Shown: in pieces, positions 1-8,228 of the stretch
Numbering within the stretch: position 1 is the first letter of the stretch
Layout of the letters: the number at the start of each line of letters is the position of its first letter
Origin: Bacteroidota bacterium
GTDB lineage: Bacteria > Bacteroidota > Bacteroidia > Cytophagales > Cyclobacteriaceae
Length of the DNA stretch: 36,725 nt
Assembly: GCA_027593175.1 (NCBI GenBank)
Contig: JAQCJI010000020.1
Location: 1 to 36,725, forward strand
Reading direction: 5' to 3'
Notes under the pieces: model-generated
Databases searched by the model: none
What the model was told of the DNA's origin: nothing
What the model saw: only the letters and a program-made list of their open reading frames with translations
Translations under genes and position numbers: made by a program

Positions 1-159
1 AACCAGTCTTAAAAAATCAGTTATTATCCGTTATCGCTTCCATTCTTTTTACCGTTTTGGGACAAGCCTGAATACGTGTGAGCTTAGAATTAGGGATCGT
101 AGGATGATCGAAGTTAGCAAGAGACAGGACTAAATTGAGTTCCCATTTTTAAAGAGCGG

Positions 160-2751
160 ATGGAAATAAATTCAACAAATTTGACAGGTCAATTCAAAAA
201 GCAGGTTGCTGATAAATACACAATTTACAACAGTTTGTTTGCAGCACTTCCCTATTCTGGCGTAGCCAATGTGGGTGCGCTTTTACCCATTTTGTTGCAA
301 GCCTGTGAGAAAGGCTATGAGAAGGAAAAATCGCCTGCGGAGATTATTGACTATTTTTTCAGCCAGCATACGGATGTCAGCAGTGAACAAGAAAAATTGG
401 ATCACCTCTTTAAATATGTTCAATACATTGAAAGGCAGGTGGTACTTTTTGATGCGATTGAGGATGCTGCCTTTTCAAGCCTGCATGATGTGACCAGTAC
501 AGGAAGTTTAAAATCAATTCTACGGGATGCGAGGCTTCTAAAAAAATCAGCTTTAATTTCAAAAAAACTCGAAAAATTCAAGCTTAGGCTCGTTTTGACA
601 GCACATCCGACTCAATTTTATCCAGCAAATGTGCTGGGAATTATCCATGACATGGGGGAAGCAATTGGTAAAAATGACTTCAATACAATCAGTCAATTTA
701 TCCAACAATTGGGCTTAACCCCATTTTTCAATAAAAAGCAACCTACCCCTGCAAATGAGGCAATTACCTTGATGTGGTTCCTAGAAAACGTGTTTTACCA
801 TGCTATAGGTAACATTTACACCAAAATTGTAACGGAAGTTTTTGAAGGGGATTATTCTGGCGATACTAATTTTATCGAGCTAGGATTTTGGCCAGGAGGG
901 GATCGAGATGGGAATCCTTTTGTGAATGCAGATACCACGCAGTTTGTGGCCAAATCCTTACGAAGCAGCATTATTGTCTGCTATTACAGAGATATTAGAA
1001 AGTTGAAAAGGAAGTTGACCTTTTCTGAAGTGGATGTTTTAATCAACGAATTGGAGACAAGGCTATATGAAAATGTCTTCACCCCTGAGCAAGCAACACC
1101 AATCACCAAAGAGGAAATTTTGGCTTGTATAGAAAAAATAAAGGACTTAGTGGTGGAGCGAAGTTATTCCATGTATTTACCAAATTTGGAAAGCTTGATC
1201 CACAAAGTCCGGCTATTTGGAACACATTTCGCATCCTTAGATATCAGACAAGATAGCCGGATCCATCATCAAGTGTTGCTAGATGTGCATCAAACGCTTC
1301 ATAAAAAGGATGGGAAAGGGATATTGCCAGCCACTTATTCCAACCTTAGTCTTCCAGCTCAACTTCAAGCATTGTCCGAACTCGAAGGGAGCCTTGATCC
1401 CTTGGATTTTGAAGAGACAATCACCAAGGATACGCTTCAATCTATCTATGCAATCAAGTCTGTCCAACAAACAAACGGACTACCCGCTTGCCACCGCTAC
1501 ATCATTAGCAATACCCAATCCGCTCTCCATGTGATGGAATTATTCGCCTTACTTAGGTTATGTGGATGGGATCAGCACTTAGCCCATTTAGACATAGTCC
1601 CCTTGTTTGAAACCATTGAAGATTTAGACAATGCGGCAGGGATTATGAAAATACTCTATGCAGACCCCTTCTATAGGATCCATTTAGCGCAAAGGCAGTT
1701 CAAACAAACAATCATGCTTGGCTTTAGTGATGGAACCAAGGATGGAGGATACCTCCAAGCAAATTGGAGTATTTATAAGGCAAAAGAACGTTTGACTACT
1801 ATCTCAAGGGAAAACCAAGTGGCAGTTCTATTTTTTGATGGTCGAGGAGGACCTCCGTCTCGAGGCGGTGGAAAAACGCATCAATTTTATGAATCCTTGG
1901 GAAATTTAATTGAAAAAGAAGAAATCCAAATTACTATTCAAGGACAGACCATCACCTCCAATTTTGGAACGATTCAATCTGCTGAATTTAATATCGAACA
2001 ATTAGTGAGCGCAGGTGTCAGTAATGAACTCTTCGCGGATAATCAGCCCCAACTCACCGATAAAAACCGAGAGACCTTGGACGCTTTGAGTCAACTCAGC
2101 TATGCGGCTTACCTAAAACTTAAACACCAGCCACAATTTTTACCCTACCTGCAAAAATTTAGCCCACTGAATTATTACGGTAAAAGTAATATTGCAAGTA
2201 GGCCAACGAAAAGAGGGGCGAAAAATGAACTTAGCTTTTCAGATTTGAGAGCAATTCCTTTTGTGGGGAGCTGGAGCCAATTGAAACAAAATGTTCCTGG
2301 ATTTTTTGGGTTTGGTTCCGCATTGAAGGCCTTCAAGGAGGAAGGCCTCTGGAATGAAGTGGAAGATTTATTCGACAACAATGCCTTCTTTAGATCCCTG
2401 GTGGACAATAGTATCATGAGCATGGTTAAATCAAATTTTGACTTGACCAAGTATATTGAAAATGATGCTGACTTTAGAGACTTTCGTCGACTCATCCTTG
2501 AGGAGTTTGACTTGACTCGCCAATTTTATTTGGAATTAATTCAAGGAGCGAGTTTGATGGAAAAGGATTCTTTAGGAAAACAGTCTATTCTATTTAGGGA
2601 AAAAATCGTGCTTCCTTTACTCACCATTCAGCAATTTGCATTGAGTAAATTGCAATTACAGCCTATTGATCAAAGGCTGAAGGAGTCCTACGATAAATTA
2701 GTTACGCGGAGTATGTTTGGAGTGATCAATGCAGCTAGAAATTCAGCTTAA
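160..2751 (+). CDS. ppc: Phosphoenolpyruvate carboxylase
   Basis: The enzyme carboxylates phosphoenolpyruvate with bicarbonate to oxaloacetate in the cytoplasm, refilling the TCA cycle. At 863 residues it is near the usual 850-950. Visible signatures are LTAHPTQ with the catalytic His at 149, WPGGDRDGNP at 244-253, a lysine in SDGTKDGG, and the Arg/Gly-rich loop FFDGRGGPPSRGGG at 558-571, in which an aspartate (560) sits where E. coli PEPC has His579. The C-terminus ends AARNSA, close to the RNTG ending of the family, so the gene is complete. The ATG at 160 is the first in frame and gives a plausible N-terminus. It stands alone, with 141 bases before the next gene; no clear promoter or terminator was recognised. 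Family assignment is firm. Confidence 0.96.
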   Translation: MEINSTNLTGQFKKQVADKYTIYNSLFAALPYSGVANVGALLPILLQACEKGYEKEKSPAEIIDYFFSQHTDVSSEQEKLDHLFKYVQYIERQVVLFDAIEDAAFSSLHDVTSTGSLKSILRDARLLKKSALISKKLEKFKLRLVLTAHPTQFYPANVLGIIHDMGEAIGKNDFNTISQFIQQLGLTPFFNKKQPTPANEAITLMWFLENVFYHAIGNIYTKIVTEVFEGDYSGDTNFIELGFWPGGDRDGNPFVNADTTQFVAKSLRSSIIVCYYRDIRKLKRKLTFSEVDVLINELETRLYENVFTPEQATPITKEEILACIEKIKDLVVERSYSMYLPNLESLIHKVRLFGTHFASLDIRQDSRIHHQVLLDVHQTLHKKDGKGILPATYSNLSLPAQLQALSELEGSLDPLDFEETITKDTLQSIYAIKSVQQTNGLPACHRYIISNTQSALHVMELFALLRLCGWDQHLAHLDIVPLFETIEDLDNAAGIMKILYADPFYRIHLAQRQFKQTIMLGFSDGTKDGGYLQANWSIYKAKERLTTISRENQVAVLFFDGRGGPPSRGGGKTHQFYESLGNLIEKEEIQITIQGQTITSNFGTIQSAEFNIEQLVSAGVSNELFADNQPQLTDKNRETLDALSQLSYAAYLKLKHQPQFLPYLQKFSPLNYYGKSNIASRPTKRGAKNELSFSDLRAIPFVGSWSQLKQNVPGFFGFGSALKAFKEEGLWNEVEDLFDNNAFFRSLVDNSIMSMVKSNFDLTKYIENDADFRDFRRLILEEFDLTRQFYLELIQGASLMEKDSLGKQSILFREKIVLPLLTIQQFALSKLQLQPIDQRLKESYDKLVTRSMFGVINAARNSA

Positions 2752-2857
2752 ATAGGTTTATCGCTCACTTTTAAGTTGGGTAATCAGGAAATTTACATTC
2801 AAAACAACAGGGTTGATTTTCAAGAATTCCCCAAGGTTTAGGTGCTAGTGCTAAGAG

Positions 2858-2888
2858 TTAGAGAAGTGGCGGATTTCATGTAATTTTG
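2858..2888 (+). promoter_or_regulatory. Bacteroidota-type promoter for the GNAT-nitrilase/kds operon
   Basis: TAATTTTG at 2881-2888 matches the Bacteroidota -7 element TAnnTTTG. TTA at 2858-2860, 20 bases upstream, is one mismatch from the -33 TTG. Only four bases separate the -7 element from the ATG at 2893, so the transcript would be leaderless or nearly so. This is motif matching only. Confidence 0.5.
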
Positions 2889-2892
2889 TCCC

Positions 2893-4434
2893 ATGAGTAA
2901 GCAAAGAGAAGAATTAGAGCACCGACTGCGATTACGGAATATCAAGCTTTCCGATTACGAGGATATTCGTGAAATCATGGTGTCTATTTACAAAAACCAA
3001 GGTGGAGCCTGGACCAAAGCGGAGCTCAAAAATCAACTCCGCATCTTTCCTGAAGGACAAATTTGTATCGAGGACAATGGGAAGGTCATTGCGGCAGCCC
3101 TGAGTATCATCGTGGATTACTACAAGTTTGGGGACAATCACAGCTATCATGAGATTACTGGTTATGGCAAGTTTGACACCCACGATCCGGATGGTGACAC
3201 CTTGTATGCGACCGACATATTTGTTCATGCTGAATACCGAGGCATGAGACTGGGTAGACGCTTATATGATGCCAGAAAAGAACTTTGCGAAAATCTAAAC
3301 CTCCGTTCCATCATTGCAGGAGGCCGCATCCCTGGCTACTCTAATTATGCAGACGAAGTGACACCTCGAAAGTACATCGAACTGGTAAAGAATCGGGAGA
3401 TTTTTGACCCCGTACTTTCTTTCCAACTCGCCAACGAGTTTCACGTCAGAAAAGTAATCACCAAATACCTACCCGAAGACACTGATTCCCGGGCCTATGC
3501 CACCTTATTGGAATGGATCAATATCTATTACGAAAAGGATGAAAAGCTTATTGGTAACAAAAAATCTATCGTCCGACTGGGATTGGTGCAGTGGAAAATG
3601 CGTCGCTTCTCTAATGTGGACGATCTGATGCAGCAGGTGGAATTTTATGTAGATACCGTATCTGGTTATAAATCAGATTTCTGTTTGCTTCCCGAATTTT
3701 TCAATGCACCCATGCTTGCCGAGTTCAATGACATGGATGCATCGGAAGCGATACGAAATCTTGCAGACTACACCACTGAAATCGTGAATCGGATGAGTGA
3801 CCTCGCAGTATCCTATAATGTGAACATTATTGCTGGATCCATGCCTGAGTACGATGGCAAAAAACTCCGAAATGTTAGTTACCTCTGCCGCAGAGATGGT
3901 ACGCAAGACAAGCAGTACAAATTGCATATTACGCCCGATGAGGCGGCCTACTGGGGATTGCAAGGAGGAAACGGAATCAATGTATTTGATACTGATGCGG
4001 GTAGGATAGGCATTTTGATCTGTTACGATGTGGAATTCCCAGAGCTGGGAAGAATCCTTGCCGAGCAAGAGATGGATATTTTGTTTGTTCCTTTCTGGAC
4101 AGATACTAAAAATGCCTTTTTGCGTATAAATATCTGTGCCAAAGCGCGGGCCATTGAAAACGAATGCTATGTGGCTATTACCGGGTCAGTGGGTAACCTA
4201 CCCAAGGTGGAAAATATGGATATTCAGTACTCGCAGGCGGCAATTTTCTCTCCTTCTGACTTTTCCTTTCCACACGATGCCACAGTGGCGATGGCTCCGG
4301 AAAATGTGGAAACAACCATCGTTGCGGATGTGGACTTAGATTTATTGACCAAACAACGAAAAGCAGGATCGGTACGTAACCTAGAACAGCGAAGGCTGGA
4401 TCTTTATTCAATCCAATGGAAACAGAAAAAATAG
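2893..4434 (+). CDS. GNAT acetyltransferase fused to a carbon-nitrogen hydrolase (nitrilase superfamily)
   Basis: This is a two-domain cytoplasmic enzyme of 513 residues. Residues about 12-150 form a GNAT fold with the acetyl-CoA loop RGMRLGRR at 116-123. Residues about 225-490 form a nitrilase-superfamily domain with the complete Glu-Lys-Cys triad: E268 (LLPEFF), K343 (YKLHITP) and C377 (LICYDVEFPE). Both halves therefore look active. The family is known as GNAT/carbon-nitrogen hydrolase fusions, but the substrate is not established; an N-acylated amine or amide would fit the chemistry. Its last 19 bases overlap kdsC, which suggests co-transcription with the Kdo genes. The ATG at 2893 follows a -7 promoter element closely. 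Domain calls are firm; the physiological role is unknown. Confidence 0.9.
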   Translation: MSKQREELEHRLRLRNIKLSDYEDIREIMVSIYKNQGGAWTKAELKNQLRIFPEGQICIEDNGKVIAAALSIIVDYYKFGDNHSYHEITGYGKFDTHDPDGDTLYATDIFVHAEYRGMRLGRRLYDARKELCENLNLRSIIAGGRIPGYSNYADEVTPRKYIELVKNREIFDPVLSFQLANEFHVRKVITKYLPEDTDSRAYATLLEWINIYYEKDEKLIGNKKSIVRLGLVQWKMRRFSNVDDLMQQVEFYVDTVSGYKSDFCLLPEFFNAPMLAEFNDMDASEAIRNLADYTTEIVNRMSDLAVSYNVNIIAGSMPEYDGKKLRNVSYLCRRDGTQDKQYKLHITPDEAAYWGLQGGNGINVFDTDAGRIGILICYDVEFPELGRILAEQEMDILFVPFWTDTKNAFLRINICAKARAIENECYVAITGSVGNLPKVENMDIQYSQAAIFSPSDFSFPHDATVAMAPENVETTIVADVDLDLLTKQRKAGSVRNLEQRRLDLYSIQWKQKK

Positions 4435-4991
4435 TAGAAGGGTATCTACAGCATATTCCTGTGGAGGTGCTGGAAAAAGCCAAGCATATAAAAGTGCTGA
4501 TTACTGACGTGGATGGAGTACTTACCGATGGGGGTATTTTCTACGACAACGAAGGCATGGAATACAAAAAGTACAATGTCAAAGATGGACTCATTGTTCA
4601 GCACTTAAAAAATGCAGGCTTCCTTGTGGGAGCCATTACAGGCCGAGCTTCCCAGGTGGTGGAAAATAGATGTAACGAACTCCGCTTTGACTTCCATTAC
4701 CATGGGGTCAAGGATAAGTTGAAAAAACTGACCGAACTCATGGAAACCATGGAGTTGAGCCTAGAAGAAGTAGCTTATATCGGAGACGACTTGATTGATC
4801 TTCCGGTACTGATTCGGGTGGGCTTATCCATTGCTCCTGCTGATGCTTTGCCATATGTATGTGCTGCAGTTCATCATGTATCTACGTTTAAAGGAGGGAA
4901 AGGCGTATATCGTGAGGCTGCCGACCTGCTCCTCCACGCAAAGGGACAGCTGGTACCCTTGGTTGAAAATTTAGTTAAAAAAGAAGCATGA
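4416..4991 (+). CDS. kdsC: 3-deoxy-D-manno-octulosonate 8-phosphate phosphatase (HAD family)
   Basis: KdsC removes the phosphate from Kdo-8-phosphate to give free Kdo for lipid A inner core assembly. The 191-residue protein is of typical length. The HAD nucleophile motif DVDGVLTDG has D31 and D33, a lysine-containing segment lies near 100, and the Mg-binding motif GDDLIDLP is at 123-130. There is no large cap domain, as expected for the small tetrameric KdsC type. It starts inside the end of the upstream fusion gene (19-base overlap) and its stop overlaps the kdsA start as ATGA, so the three genes are almost certainly one translationally coupled unit. The neighbouring kdsA supports KdsC over other small HAD phosphatases. 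Confidence 0.93.
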   Translation: METEKIVEGYLQHIPVEVLEKAKHIKVLITDVDGVLTDGGIFYDNEGMEYKKYNVKDGLIVQHLKNAGFLVGAITGRASQVVENRCNELRFDFHYHGVKDKLKKLTELMETMELSLEEVAYIGDDLIDLPVLIRVGLSIAPADALPYVCAAVHHVSTFKGGKGVYREAADLLLHAKGQLVPLVENLVKKEA

Positions 4992-5836
4992 ATAGAGCAA
5001 AAAAAACAATGTATATCCGTGAAGGAGTAGTATTGGGATCCGATAAACCCGTACTTTTTTCTGGGCCCTGCGCAGTGGAAAGTTTTGACATTTGCTTGGA
5101 GATAGGTACCAAAGTGAAGTCCTGGGCGGAAGAGCATGGATTTTCCTATGTTTTTAAGGCCTCCTTTGATAAGGCCAACAGAACTTCCTCTTCTTCCTTT
5201 CGAAGTATTGGGATGGATGCCTCCTTGGAGGTGTTGCAGCGGGTAGGAAAGGCGCTGGATGTACCTTTGGTGACCGACATTCACGAGAGCTACCAAGCAG
5301 CGGAAGTTGCAGAAGTGGTAGATGTGCTTCAAATCCCAGCTTTTCTTTGTCGACAAACTGACCTACTCCTTGCTGCTGCAGCAACGGGAAAAGCTGTTAA
5401 AATCAAAAGGGGACAATTTATGGCTCCCGAAGACATGGCCTATGCTGTCAGCAAGGTGCGCAACGCAGGCAACGACAATGTCTGTTTGACCGAGCGTGGG
5501 TTTTCTTTGGGCTACCACAACCTCGTTGTGGACATGCGGGGCTTGCCTATCATGCGTCAATTTGCCCCTGTTGTATTTGATATCACCCACTCGGTCCAGC
5601 AACCTGGAGGACAGGGTGGAAGTAGTGGAGGGCAGCGCGAGTTTGCGCCTATTTTGGCTAGAGCTGCCGCTGCCACGGGCATTGATGGCTTTTTTATTGA
5701 AACCCACCCCGAACCCAACAAAGCGCTCAGCGATGGTCCGAATTTGATTCCTTTGCATAGGATGGGAGATTTCTTAGGAATGCTTAAAGCTGCCTGGGAA
5801 CTCGGTAGAAGTTTCCAGGATTTTAAAGTTGAATAG
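4988..5836 (+). CDS. kdsA: 3-deoxy-8-phosphooctulonate synthase (Kdo-8-phosphate synthase)
   Basis: KdsA condenses phosphoenolpyruvate with arabinose 5-phosphate to Kdo-8-phosphate, the step before KdsC. The 282-residue TIM barrel shows FSGPCAVES near the start, [35 protein letters not shown] and [14 protein letters not shown]. Cys28 in GPCAVES, H201 in DITHSVQ, E238 and D249 correspond to the metal ligands of the Aquifex enzyme (Cys11, His185, Glu222, Asp233), whereas metal-independent E. coli KdsA has Asn at the Cys position. It is therefore predicted to be the metal-dependent class. The start overlaps kdsC by four bases; a second Met at residue 8 is a possible alternative start. No arabinose-5-phosphate isomerase gene is in the window. 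Confidence 0.96.
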   Translation: MNRAKKTMYIREGVVLGSDKPVLFSGPCAVESFDICLEIGTKVKSWAEEHGFSYVFKASFDKANRTSSSSFRSIGMDASLEVLQRVGKALDVPLVTDIHESYQAAEVAEVVDVLQIPAFLCRQTDLLLAAAATGKAVKIKRGQFMAPEDMAYAVSKVRNAGNDNVCLTERGFSLGYHNLVVDMRGLPIMRQFAPVVFDITHSVQQPGGQGGSSGGQREFAPILARAAAATGIDGFFIETHPEPNKALSDGPNLIPLHRMGDFLGMLKAAWELGRSFQDFKVE

Positions 5837-5857
5837 TAGCCATAAATAAAAATTGGC

Positions 5858-5865
5858 TAGTTTTG
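5858..5865 (+). promoter_or_regulatory. -7 promoter element upstream of the pterin genes
   Basis: TAGTTTTG at 5858-5865 matches TAnnTTTG and is 107 bases before the PTPS-type start. No convincing -33 TTG is found at 19-21 bases, so this is a half-supported promoter. The leader that follows is very A/T-rich with repeated AATTAAA(C) units. Confidence 0.35.
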
Positions 5866-5972
5866 CGACCAACGATTAAATTAAGTGGTTGATCTGTAAG
5901 GATTTGATTTTATGTTTAATAAAAATTAAATAAAAATTAAACAAAAAATAAAACTCTTCTGTTCCTACAACA

Positions 5973-6383
5973 ATGAAAGTAGCAATCTTCCGTAAAGAGC
6001 ATTTTAATTCAGCACACCGCCTTTTCAATCCGACCTGGTCAGATGAAAAGAATGAGGCAATTTTTGGTAAGTGCAATAACCCCAATTACCATGGACACAA
6101 TTACGAGCTGATTGTGCAGCTCAAAGGTGAAATTGATCCAAGTACAGGTTATGTGTACGACATGAAACTCCTCAGTGACCTAATCAAGGAACATGTATTA
6201 AATAAATTTGATCACAAAAACTTAAATCTAGATACCGTTGAATTCAGAGAACTCAATCCCTCCGCCGAGAATATTTCGGTTGTGATATGGACTATTTTGA
6301 GGGAAAAAATTGATCGGAAATACGAACTAATCGTACGACTCTATGAAACCGAAAGAAACTATGTTGAATACGATGGGAATTAA
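5973..6383 (+). CDS. 6-pyruvoyl-tetrahydropterin synthase-type protein (PTPS/QueD superfamily)
   Basis: A 136-residue pterin synthase of the T-fold superfamily, acting on dihydroneopterin triphosphate. Zinc ligands are H15 (NSAHRL), H40 and H42 (YHGHNY); the catalytic cysteine is C34, and the Asp-His pair is D80-H81 (FDHKNLN). The spacing is C-x5-HGHNY, which matches eukaryotic PTPS and bacterial PTPS-II proteins, whereas E. coli QueD has C-x3-HGH. A role in tetrahydrobiopterin-like synthesis is therefore favoured over queuosine, although automated annotation would probably say QueD or 6-carboxytetrahydropterin synthase. Its end overlaps folE, which supplies its substrate. No queC, queE or queF lies in the window. 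The superfamily is sure; the PTPS versus QueD choice is inference from spacing. Confidence 0.88.
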   Translation: MKVAIFRKEHFNSAHRLFNPTWSDEKNEAIFGKCNNPNYHGHNYELIVQLKGEIDPSTGYVYDMKLLSDLIKEHVLNKFDHKNLNLDTVEFRELNPSAENISVVIWTILREKIDRKYELIVRLYETERNYVEYDGN

Positions 6384-7047
6384 TCTTGGCCATGCCTCCT
6401 TTGATGAAGTAGGAGACGAGCATGTAGGCACATCCATGGAGACCCCTTTGAGAGACGATGCCTTTAAGATGGATGATGACCTTAAGGTGGAGCTCATTGA
6501 AAAGCACTTTAAGGAAATTATGCATATCCTAGGTCTTGACCTAAGTGATGATAGCTTAAGAGGTACCCCACATCGTGTGGCAAAAATGTATGTGAAGGAA
6601 GTGTTTGCTGGGCTTAACCCAAAAAACAAGCCTGCGCCAAAGCTTTTTGAAAATAAATACAAGTACAAGGAAATGTTGGTTGAGAAGGATATCACCTTCT
6701 TCTCACACTGTGAGCACCATTTTGTACCTATCTATGGGAAAGCGCATGTGGCCTACATTTCCAATGGCAATGTCATAGGGCTTTCCAAAATTAACCGCAT
6801 TGTACAGTATTTTTCCAAGCGACCACAAGTTCAGGAGAGATTGACAATGCAGATTGGTAACGAGCTAAAAGACACATTAGGTACCGATGATGTGGCTATC
6901 ATTTTGGATGCATACCACATGTGTGTGAGCTCCCGAGGTGTTAATGATACCAATAGTTCTACTGTTACTTCCTTTTACTCAGGGAAATTTGAAACGGATG
7001 AGCAGAGTAGAAATGAGTTTTTGAAATACCTCAGCTTGAAAAAATAA
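6361..7047 (+). CDS. folE: GTP cyclohydrolase I
   Basis: FolE converts GTP to 7,8-dihydroneopterin triphosphate, the entry to folate and biopterin-type pterins. The zinc-binding signature HCEHHFVP (codons from 6706) and the third ligand in YHMCVSSRGV (from 6913) are intact, as is the RVAKMYV segment near the N-terminal third. The protein is about 228 residues. Three in-frame ATGs are possible (6343, 6361, 6373); 6361 was chosen because of the A/G-rich stretch just before it, but family similarity only begins around the EHVGTS segment, so this is uncertain. All choices overlap the upstream PTPS-type gene (41, 23 or 11 bases), implying one transcript. A strong terminator follows. Confidence 0.94.
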   Translation: MLNTMGINLGHASFDEVGDEHVGTSMETPLRDDAFKMDDDLKVELIEKHFKEIMHILGLDLSDDSLRGTPHRVAKMYVKEVFAGLNPKNKPAPKLFENKYKYKEMLVEKDITFFSHCEHHFVPIYGKAHVAYISNGNVIGLSKINRIVQYFSKRPQVQERLTMQIGNELKDTLGTDDVAIILDAYHMCVSSRGVNDTNSSTVTSFYSGKFETDEQSRNEFLKYLSLKK

Positions 7048-7116
7048 GTAAAATATAGCAAGTTTTTGCTCTTTTAATTCTTCTTAATATTTTGATAAAC
7101 TAATCCAAATAAGAAG

Positions 7117-7143
7117 CCCTGCAAAAAAAAGCAGGGTTTTTTT
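7117..7143 (+). terminator. Rho-independent terminator after folE
   Basis: CCCTGC at 7117-7122 and GCAGGG at 7131-7136 form a 6-bp stem with an A8 loop, followed by T7. The stem can be extended by A-T and G-T pairs into the T-run. It separates the PTPS-folE unit from the SDR gene. Confidence 0.85.
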
Positions 7144-7205
7144 GTGCTTTATGCAAACAAATTGAAGGCTGTTTGCTTTACCTAACTAAATAAACATCTA
7201 CACAC

Positions 7206-7886
7206 ATGAAGGGAAAGAATATTGTTCTGGTAGGAGGAAACTCCGGAATAGGAAAAGCGGTAGCCATGCAGCTGCAGGAAAATGGGGCTGTGGTTTTTAG
7301 TTATTCCAGGACTGGAGAAGGAACAGGTGCTGTAGATTTTTCAAGCGATTTTGAAGAGCTTCCGAGCCTTCCAGAAATAATAGATGGACTGGTGTATTGT
7401 CCTGGTACCATTCAACTAAAGCCCTTCCATAGAATAAATATTGCCGATTTTAAGCAGGAGATGGAAGTTAATTTTTATGGAGCAATACGCTTGCTTCAGG
7501 CCTGCTTGAAAGGGTTGAAAAAATCGAGCTCTCCATCCGTAGTGTTATACAGCACCGTAGCAGTACAAACAGGTATGGGATTTCATGCTGGCATTGCCTC
7601 TGCCAAAGGAGCTGTGGAGGGTCTTACGCGCTCACTAGCAGCCGAATGGGCTCCTAGTAAAATTAGAGTGAATGCCATAGCACCTTCGCTAACAGAGACA
7701 CCGCTTGCTGCTTCACTTCTATCTACCCCTGAAAAAAAAGAAGCTTCTGACAAAAGGCATCCCCTCGGAAGGATTGGGAGGCCAGAAGATATAGCAGATG
7801 CTACTATATTTTTACTTTCCGAAAAGTCTTCCTGGATAACGGGACAGATTCTCCACTTGGATGGAGGAATGTCAAATCTCAAATAA
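7206..7886 (+). CDS. SDR-family protein lacking the catalytic tyrosine
   Basis: A 226-residue short-chain dehydrogenase/reductase-fold protein. The nucleotide-binding motif VGGNSGIGKA is intact near the N-terminus, a Ser (S116 in YSTVAV) is present, and the C-terminal part has the usual RVNAIAPSLTETPL, RHPLGRIGRPEDIA and WITGQILHLDGGM blocks. The YxxxK motif reads I130-A-S-A-K134: isoleucine replaces tyrosine, and NNAG is replaced by YCPGT. Classical SDR catalysis by Tyr is therefore not possible. I recall similar Tyr-less SDRs in Bacteroidota near photolyase genes, from memory only. By position it could be a sepiapterin-reductase-like partner of the pterin genes, a binding protein, or an enzyme with different chemistry. 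It is complete, and it is separated from folE by a terminator. Confidence 0.9.
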   Translation: MKGKNIVLVGGNSGIGKAVAMQLQENGAVVFSYSRTGEGTGAVDFSSDFEELPSLPEIIDGLVYCPGTIQLKPFHRINIADFKQEMEVNFYGAIRLLQACLKGLKKSSSPSVVLYSTVAVQTGMGFHAGIASAKGAVEGLTRSLAAEWAPSKIRVNAIAPSLTETPLAASLLSTPEKKEASDKRHPLGRIGRPEDIADATIFLLSEKSSWITGQILHLDGGMSNLK

Positions 7887-7919
7887 ATCAAAACAATTTC
7901 CTATTCTTGTTAGTCTATA

Positions 7920-8219
7920 ATGTGGGTACCTTCCCAAGATGAAAGCTATGTGTATATGAAGACACCACCTGAATCGTTTCTCCTATTTAAGGAAGAGTTG
8001 ATAAAGGCCCAACTTGAAAAAGAAAGGCTTCAACTTTATTATGAGCAGCAATTAATAGAAGTTAATCAGGAATTGTATCGACTTAAGGAACAAATTCAGT
8101 CTCAGCAAGATATGATGCGTACAACTTTGGAGTATGCTTCCCATTTAGAAATTCGATTGACAGAAGTAAAAGAAGAGGTAACGCAAACTACCTCTGCAAA
8201 CAAAAAATCAATTTATTAA
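7920..8219 (+). CDS. Small predicted coiled-coil protein
   Basis: A 99-residue protein I do not recognise. Residues about 20-90 are rich in Glu, Lys, Gln and Leu with heptad-like spacing, predicting a long coiled coil; there is no signal peptide or membrane segment. It lies 33 bases after the SDR gene and 9 bases before the next, so it is probably part of that transcript. Met13 (7956) is an alternative start that begins just before the helical part. Confidence 0.6.
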   Translation: MWVPSQDESYVYMKTPPESFLLFKEELIKAQLEKERLQLYYEQQLIEVNQELYRLKEQIQSQQDMMRTTLEYASHLEIRLTEVKEEVTQTTSANKKSIY

Positions 8220-8228
8220 CTTCCCACG

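Noticed and set aside
2175-2495. A 106-codon minus-strand frame inside ppc
   Set aside because: It lies wholly within the conserved ppc coding region and shows no family features.
5929-5956. Repeated AATTAAA(C) words before the PTPS-type gene
   Set aside because: Simple A/T-rich leader; no paired structure or known riboswitch motif could be seen.
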